Below, in pieces: positions 59,460 to 64,000 of a DNA stretch of 64,000 nucleotides. The translations under genes and the position numbers were made by a program. Below the pieces are notes generated by a model that ran no database searches, had not been told where the DNA came from, and was given only the letters and a program-made list of their open reading frames with translations. Source of the DNA: Plectrocnemia conspersa (lineage: Eukaryota; Arthropoda; Insecta; Trichoptera; Polycentropodidae); contig VTFK01000274.1 of NCBI GenBank assembly GCA_009617715.1, positions 62,001 to 126,000 of the forward strand. Reading direction: 5' to 3'. The stretch's first letter is position 1; every line of letters starts with the position of its first letter.

Positions 59460-60260
59460 CAGGCATTCCGCATACCTTTCGTGTATTACACACACCCACA
59501 TGCGAAATTGCCGCAGAAAAAATAGAATCCTTACAGGGGCTTTAGCACAAAACGAAAGACAGTTTTACGATGATCTTTTTGTGATGATACCATAATACGT
59601 CCGTTGAGAGTTTACGACCGCCTACGTAGGTATATTCATCCCCTTCGACAATCCTTCATAACAATATTATTTGGATATAGTTATCGCGGTGCAGATGCGG
59701 TAAGCCGATTTGTCGAAGAGATCTCGTTACCCGCTCAAAGGAAGCAAAGACTGGGAAGCTCAAAGCGCGTAAAAGAGGACGGATCCCTTTGCACCTGTGC
59801 AGCTGCGAAATCTAAACCGGGATAATTGAGCAAGATGAAAAATTTCCAGAGCCCAACCGCGAAATTGGTGTCGTTAGCGGTTAACGCGCTTAAAAATGGT
59901 CGCGAATTTGAGAACCGCTGCTCGATCCATTACCGTAAATCGCCCAGTAATTAATACCCAATTAGAAGATCCATTTGGGTCGGATAAACTACTCACAAAA
60001 GTGTGTTACCAACACTTAACATCCCAATCTTAGCGCCTATATATAACGTGCTAAATAATTATAATTGTAAACGCACAATTTTAACACTTTGCATACGCGC
60101 CTTTCGCCAGATTTGCGTAATCTCTAGGATGAAACGCGAAATTAAATTTACATCTTGCGTCTGGGTACATTTCCGAAAATTCTCTCACGCTGCGCTAAAA
60201 ATTTCGTTTATATATTATAATAAAAAAACGTACATTCCGAGAGCAAATACGAGAGAATAA
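59460..60260. promoter_or_regulatory. candidate regulatory island
   Basis: GC-richer block, strongest at 59600-59980, with CCCAATTAG and CAGTAATTAAT homeodomain-type words near 59945-59965. The plus-strand frames at 59604-59825 and 60003-60260 lack family features. Confidence 0.3.
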
Positions 60261-61038
60261 ATTTAAATTGTTTCTTTTAAAAATTTACATTATTAATATT
60301 GTGCGGTTTTTCATAGTGGTCTACGTTATTTTTTTTCTGCACAAAATAAAAGCGAAACGAATCCTTTTCATTATTTATTAACGCAAATAAAAAAGTACGA
60401 TGCGACAAAATAAAGAGCTATTAATCTTTTCAAGCTTGAAACGTTTTTTTAATTTCGTATTAATTAAAATTACAACAACATTAGTAAAGTAAATGAAAAC
60501 TAATAATGCAATAATAACATTGACGTTAAAAATAGAGAGCCACACAAAGCTTCCTAAAGCATTATTAAATAATCTTTTATATGTTGTGGTATAGTACTGA
60601 AAACGTTATTCGGAATATTCTCATATAATACATGGAATCTTGGACATTAAAAGCAAAATAAAAAGACGAAGATCGACGCGCTCGAAATGCGATGGTGAAA
60701 CTGAATACTTTGAATACCATGGACTGCTCGAAAGACAAACCGATCAATTATATAGAAACTTCAAATAAATAAATGTTTGTCTGAAGTATAATATACACGA
60801 ACGTATATTTCAGAAAATAATATGAATATCTCAATTAAGTGTTTACCACTTCAGCGTTAAAATTTCAAAATAAATACATAATATAAAAGTTGTTTATAAG
60901 ATTTAATCTTCTGATATTTCAAATATGCATACATGATTATAATCTAAATGACAAGTTTTATAGATAAGAATTACCTAAATATCATGTATTGTTATCAATT
61001 TTAAATATTTTATAATAATAAATAAAGACAATAACTTC
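60261..61038. other. AT-rich stretch
   Basis: Nothing recognised, apart from a balanced patch at about 60650-60740. Confidence 0.4.
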
Positions 61039-61040
61039 TA

Positions 61041-61911
61041 GAGTACGCTCGGGATAAGGATTCCGGTTTGTTATTGTGTGCGTGAACTGGGTGTCTCAAA
61101 AAAATTTCGCTCAGAATATTTAATTTTTTTATTTTTAAAGAAAATATATGTTTATTTAACATACATACATCTGAGATAAGTTGAAAATTTCAACGGACAA
61201 TTAAAAATATATTATAAAATAGAAGAAACCAGACATTGATGTCATTAATTAAATATTTGCAAAATTCAAAATCTTTCACTAGTCAAAAAAATAATGAAGT
61301 CTTTAGCTATTCTTTAAAAGCAAAAAGATATAAAATGGGAAAAGAAATTATTCGCAGATTGTTTAATGGCTCGACGACTCTATTAAATCATTAGAATCCA
61401 TTGAATAAATTAAAAAAATATCATTGGCGCAACGATAAGAATAATAACTTTTTTAAGCCTTACAGAGAATAGTGTAAAAAAACCAACAACGTACGGATTA
61501 ATGGAAAAATAATTAAAATATTTTAATCCACGGGTAAGAGAACGAATAACTTACAGTGTATATTTGAAGCATTGATATCAATTAACCCAGATATGCCCAA
61601 GAAATTTTGTTCTCTTAAATTTTCATTTATAAATAAAAAACAGTGGCACGAGTTTAGTGACCTACCCATGGGACAGTGGGCATATCTGGGTTAAACCAAT
61701 ATCAACACAAAATTATTTAAAATAAATCACTAGAGAAGATCGAACTTCTGTGCCACACTGCACTTTAATGACGAATACCAGCGTTGACGAATCAGCGACT
61801 GTCCTTAAAAGAGAAAGCGAGACAACGAAGTACACGCTACATCGCTTCTCCCTCTCATATACATGTATTTGCACAAAATAACAAACCGGCATCTTAATCC
61901 CAAGCGTACTC
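61041..61911. mobile_element. TA-flanked TIR element family B, copy 2
   Basis: Same element as 20336-21184, here 871 bases with TA on both sides (61039-61040 and 61912-61913). The left terminus is GAGTACGCTCGGGATAAGG. The right terminus is its inverted copy with a few changes (CAAGCGTACTC). It has no coding capacity. A complete piggyBac-type MITE sits inside at 61586-61690. A 13-base difference near 61557-61570 and single-base changes separate the two copies. Confidence 0.85.
61586..61690. mobile_element. piggyBac-type MITE nested in family B copy 2
   Basis: CCCAGATATGCCCA at 61586-61599 is the perfect inverse of TGGGCATATCTGGG at 61677-61690. TTAA lies directly outside both ends (61582-61585 and 61691-61694). 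A CCC-starting terminus with a TTAA duplication is the piggyBac signature. At 105 bases it is a very small non-autonomous element. The counterpart in copy 1 keeps the right terminus only. Confidence 0.8.
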
Positions 61912-61913
61912 TA

Positions 61914-62640
61914 CCTAGTTTTTAAAAAATGAGATTATATTTGACATAATAAGGGCAATTTAAATGAGCAATATATAAAATAATTGTTCCATAAAACGAA
62001 TAGTTTGTGAATTACTATTAGACAGATTACGTGCAAGCGAGTATTAGTCAGAACAATGAACAACATATGAATAACTCTCTTTCACGAATCCTTTTCTGAT
62101 TAAAAAAATGCGAATATTTCCCTAACGTAAACAAAAAAAGAATTCTTTTCATGGAACAAAGTATTTATTTAAATGCACATGCCTCTTTAAAAAATCTCAG
62201 TTACAATTTAGAGGTCACTCTAACGACCATTCGAACAAATTAAAAGAAAAATCAACGCGTCTCAAAAATGAAAACACACGCAGTATATTCACACTACAGT
62301 GGAAGAGAAATCTTGTGACCAAATAATCGCATTAATAATTAGAAAAAAATAATAGACGTTTATCACTTATAAGGACCACCGAAAAAAAATGTTTTTTTTT
62401 GGCGAATATAAAGTTTTATTAATTTAATATTAAAAAACGATTTTACATGTATGTATTTAAACAGTTGATGATAGGCATTTTGGATCTCCTCAGACAAACC
62501 CAAACAACAATCGGAAACAAATTGTTTTCTGACACAAACGCCCAAAATCGACTCTCACACCATCCCCTCACATGTTCATTGCTACTTTGCACATCCTGTT
62601 TTGGCAGTTTGCTTACATGCCGATACGTTTATGTTTTTTT
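61914..62640. other. AT-rich stretch
   Basis: No gene. The short overlapping frames at 62363-62805 have no recognisable motif. Confidence 0.4.
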
Positions 62641-62900
62641 TATCTATCCATAACCATCCTCGCAGATCGCCCCAGGGGCTCGTTATTCAGCGGCGAACAT
62701 CGAAGCTCGGGGAGCGTCTGTCAATTTCAGCACACCCTGTATTATTTAGGTGCGGTGCCCTGTAGGGATTCGACAAAAGGAAACTTTAAAACTCAATCTG
62801 AATAAGCACACGACACGCGCGTGCCGGTGATCGATGCGATATCACCGTTGCGTATCACTAGCGATTTGTGCCGTGGGAAACGTGGGAGATAAATGTGCGA
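62641..62900. promoter_or_regulatory. candidate regulatory island
   Basis: GC-rich block with CGATCG-like and GCGCGTGCC words. CCATCCTCGCAG at about 62648-62667 is acceptor-like on the plus strand, but the open frame after it has no family match. Confidence 0.28.
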
Positions 62901-63360
62901 GTCATTCGTCTATCTAAAGTTGCCTATATAAATCGAAATAATAATAAAATTGAAGATATTTCCAATTAATGTCTACAATGTAGCATTAATGTTACTGCAA
63001 TATTGATCGTGATTCTCAATCACTGTTGAGCTGGGTTTGGTATTTTTCCCAATTTATCGTGAGTCGTGACGCTTTGATACCAGCATTATATTTTAGAGAA
63101 CATCTATCCAAATAACCCATTTTTGTGTGCTATACATAGTTTGAATTATTTTAATAAAATTAAAATTGACCATGATTTTATGCACAAAATAATGTACTAC
63201 TTTTTGCTGTAGCAAATATCTATAAAAATAAAAAAATACTATATCAAAATTTATTTGCATTATAAAAATATACTAAAATTTAAGATTATTTGCACTAGCG
63301 AAAAATATGAAAATTATAAATGCTGAACTATATTAATATAATAATCATCACATAATACAA
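62901..63360. other. AT-rich stretch
   Basis: Nothing recognised. Confidence 0.4.
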
Positions 63361-63835
63361 TTGAACGCGTTACAGCACGCCCATTAAAATATTATACATA
63401 AGCACTTGGAGCTCTTAATAAATCGCTAAGAGCAATTAGCGCCGCTGAACCCCCGCCGTCTAATAATTAATTATTTATCCTAATTATAATTGCGTGTGAA
63501 CCATGATTGATTTATTCATTGGACTGCCTCCAAAGTTTTTTTTTCTTCAACCAGCTATTAATCTCAACGCCCATTCTTATTCTCGACACAAGTTCGAAGC
63601 TCGATCGAATGTTGTTTCGGACGATTTTTTAACCCCGCGTCCGCAGAAGTCGTCCAACATTCGGATTATTAATTAAGGGATGATTTTGATAAGCCGGGGG
63701 CAATTTGCAGTCGTGTTTGGAAACGTGTTGGCGGTTGATAACGCTCCGAGCGATTCCTTCCGCAGACTAGTGATTTATCGCCGTGTTTCCTTCCTATCCT
63801 AGCCAAACTATCGAGACTATCACTGAGTATCCGAT
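63361..63835. promoter_or_regulatory. enhancer-like island with clustered TAATTA cores
   Basis: Homeodomain-type cores are packed in about 300 bases: GCAATTAGCG (about 63434), CTAATAATTAATTATTTATC (about 63460-63479), CTAATTATAATTG, and TTAATTAAGGG (about 63669). They are embedded in GC-richer unique sequence. The density suggests a developmental enhancer. This is inference from motifs, and A/T bias raises the chance rate of such words. Confidence 0.38.
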
Positions 63836-64000
63836 TATTGTAATATATAATAATATAATTTATTATTAATTTATTACATCATCTCCCTACGCAAACATAT
63901 TATTATTGTGAAAATAACACTATTCTTAAGCGGAAGCGATATTTTTATCTTGAAGACAATCTAGAAATAGTCAGTTCTAAAAATAAGCTAAGCGAAAGAA
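63836..64000. other. AT-rich window edge
   Basis: Nothing recognised. Confidence 0.4.

Noticed and set aside
1..64000. CRISPR arrays, operons, riboswitches, bacterial terminators
   Set aside because: Sequence character is eukaryotic. No regularly spaced direct repeats or prokaryotic gene organisation are present.

Overview
The window looks like AT-rich animal nuclear DNA, most likely from an insect. I see no bacterial operons, no tRNA or rRNA gene, and no intact protein-coding gene. Every recognisable protein fragment except one possible edge exon belongs to a transposable element: Jockey-like LINE, hAT, Tigger/pogo, Tc1-mariner-like, a possible Mutator-like (MULE) element, and piggyBac-type non-autonomous pieces. 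tRNA-derived SINEs are also present. The species cannot be fixed from the sequence alone.

The background suggests a very long intron, or intron plus gene desert, of a gene on the minus strand. Three minus-strand sites join a pyrimidine-rich acceptor directly to a donor: 16612/16613 (CTTTAG|GTAAGG), 47263/47264 (TTTCAG|GTGAGG) and 696/697 (TTTCAG|GTGAGA). I found no comparable plus-strand site. This is the hallmark of recursive (ratcheting) splicing. The site at 47263 is followed by a 118-base exon-like segment with stops in all three frames and a strong GTAAGT donor at 47145. A short GC-rich open segment at 1-65 on the minus strand may be the next coding exon. Scattered GC-richer islands with homeodomain-type TAAT cores (about 26.6-27.2, 43.4-44.2, 63.4-63.8 kb and others) look like regulatory sequence, but conservation cannot be tested here.

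Layout: 1-1.1 kb, possible exon and splice site; 1.1-2.2 kb, TIR element family A copy 1; 2.2-20.3 kb, mostly unique AT-rich DNA with GC-richer islands, a diverged duplicate (10.2 kb), a SINE (15.6 kb) and the best ratchet site (16.6 kb); 20.3-21.2 kb, TA-flanked TIR element copy 1; 23.1-25.1 kb, a three-level nest (MULE-like fragment, family A copy 2, hAT element); 27.6-28.3 kb, Tc1-like and hAT fragments; 29.3-31.0 kb, complete MULE-like element; 34.3-42.0 kb, a 3.1-kb tandem duplication carrying hAT debris plus a dispersed repeat; 43.4-44.2 kb, GC-richer island; 44.5-46.5 kb, two LINE fragments; 47.1-47.3 kb, putative recursive exon; 49.5-50.0 kb, hairpin and two SINEs; 53.3-54.9 kb, hAT-like element; 55.8-56.2 kb, partner of the 10.2-kb duplicate; 56.5-57.4 kb, Tigger element; 57.5-60.3 kb, GC-richer islands; 61.0-61.9 kb, TA-element copy 2 with a nested piggyBac-type MITE; 62.6-63.8 kb, more islands.

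The parts do not form a metabolic or defence pathway. The coherent reading is a long regulatory intron, loaded with transposon debris, that may be removed stepwise through recursive splice sites.
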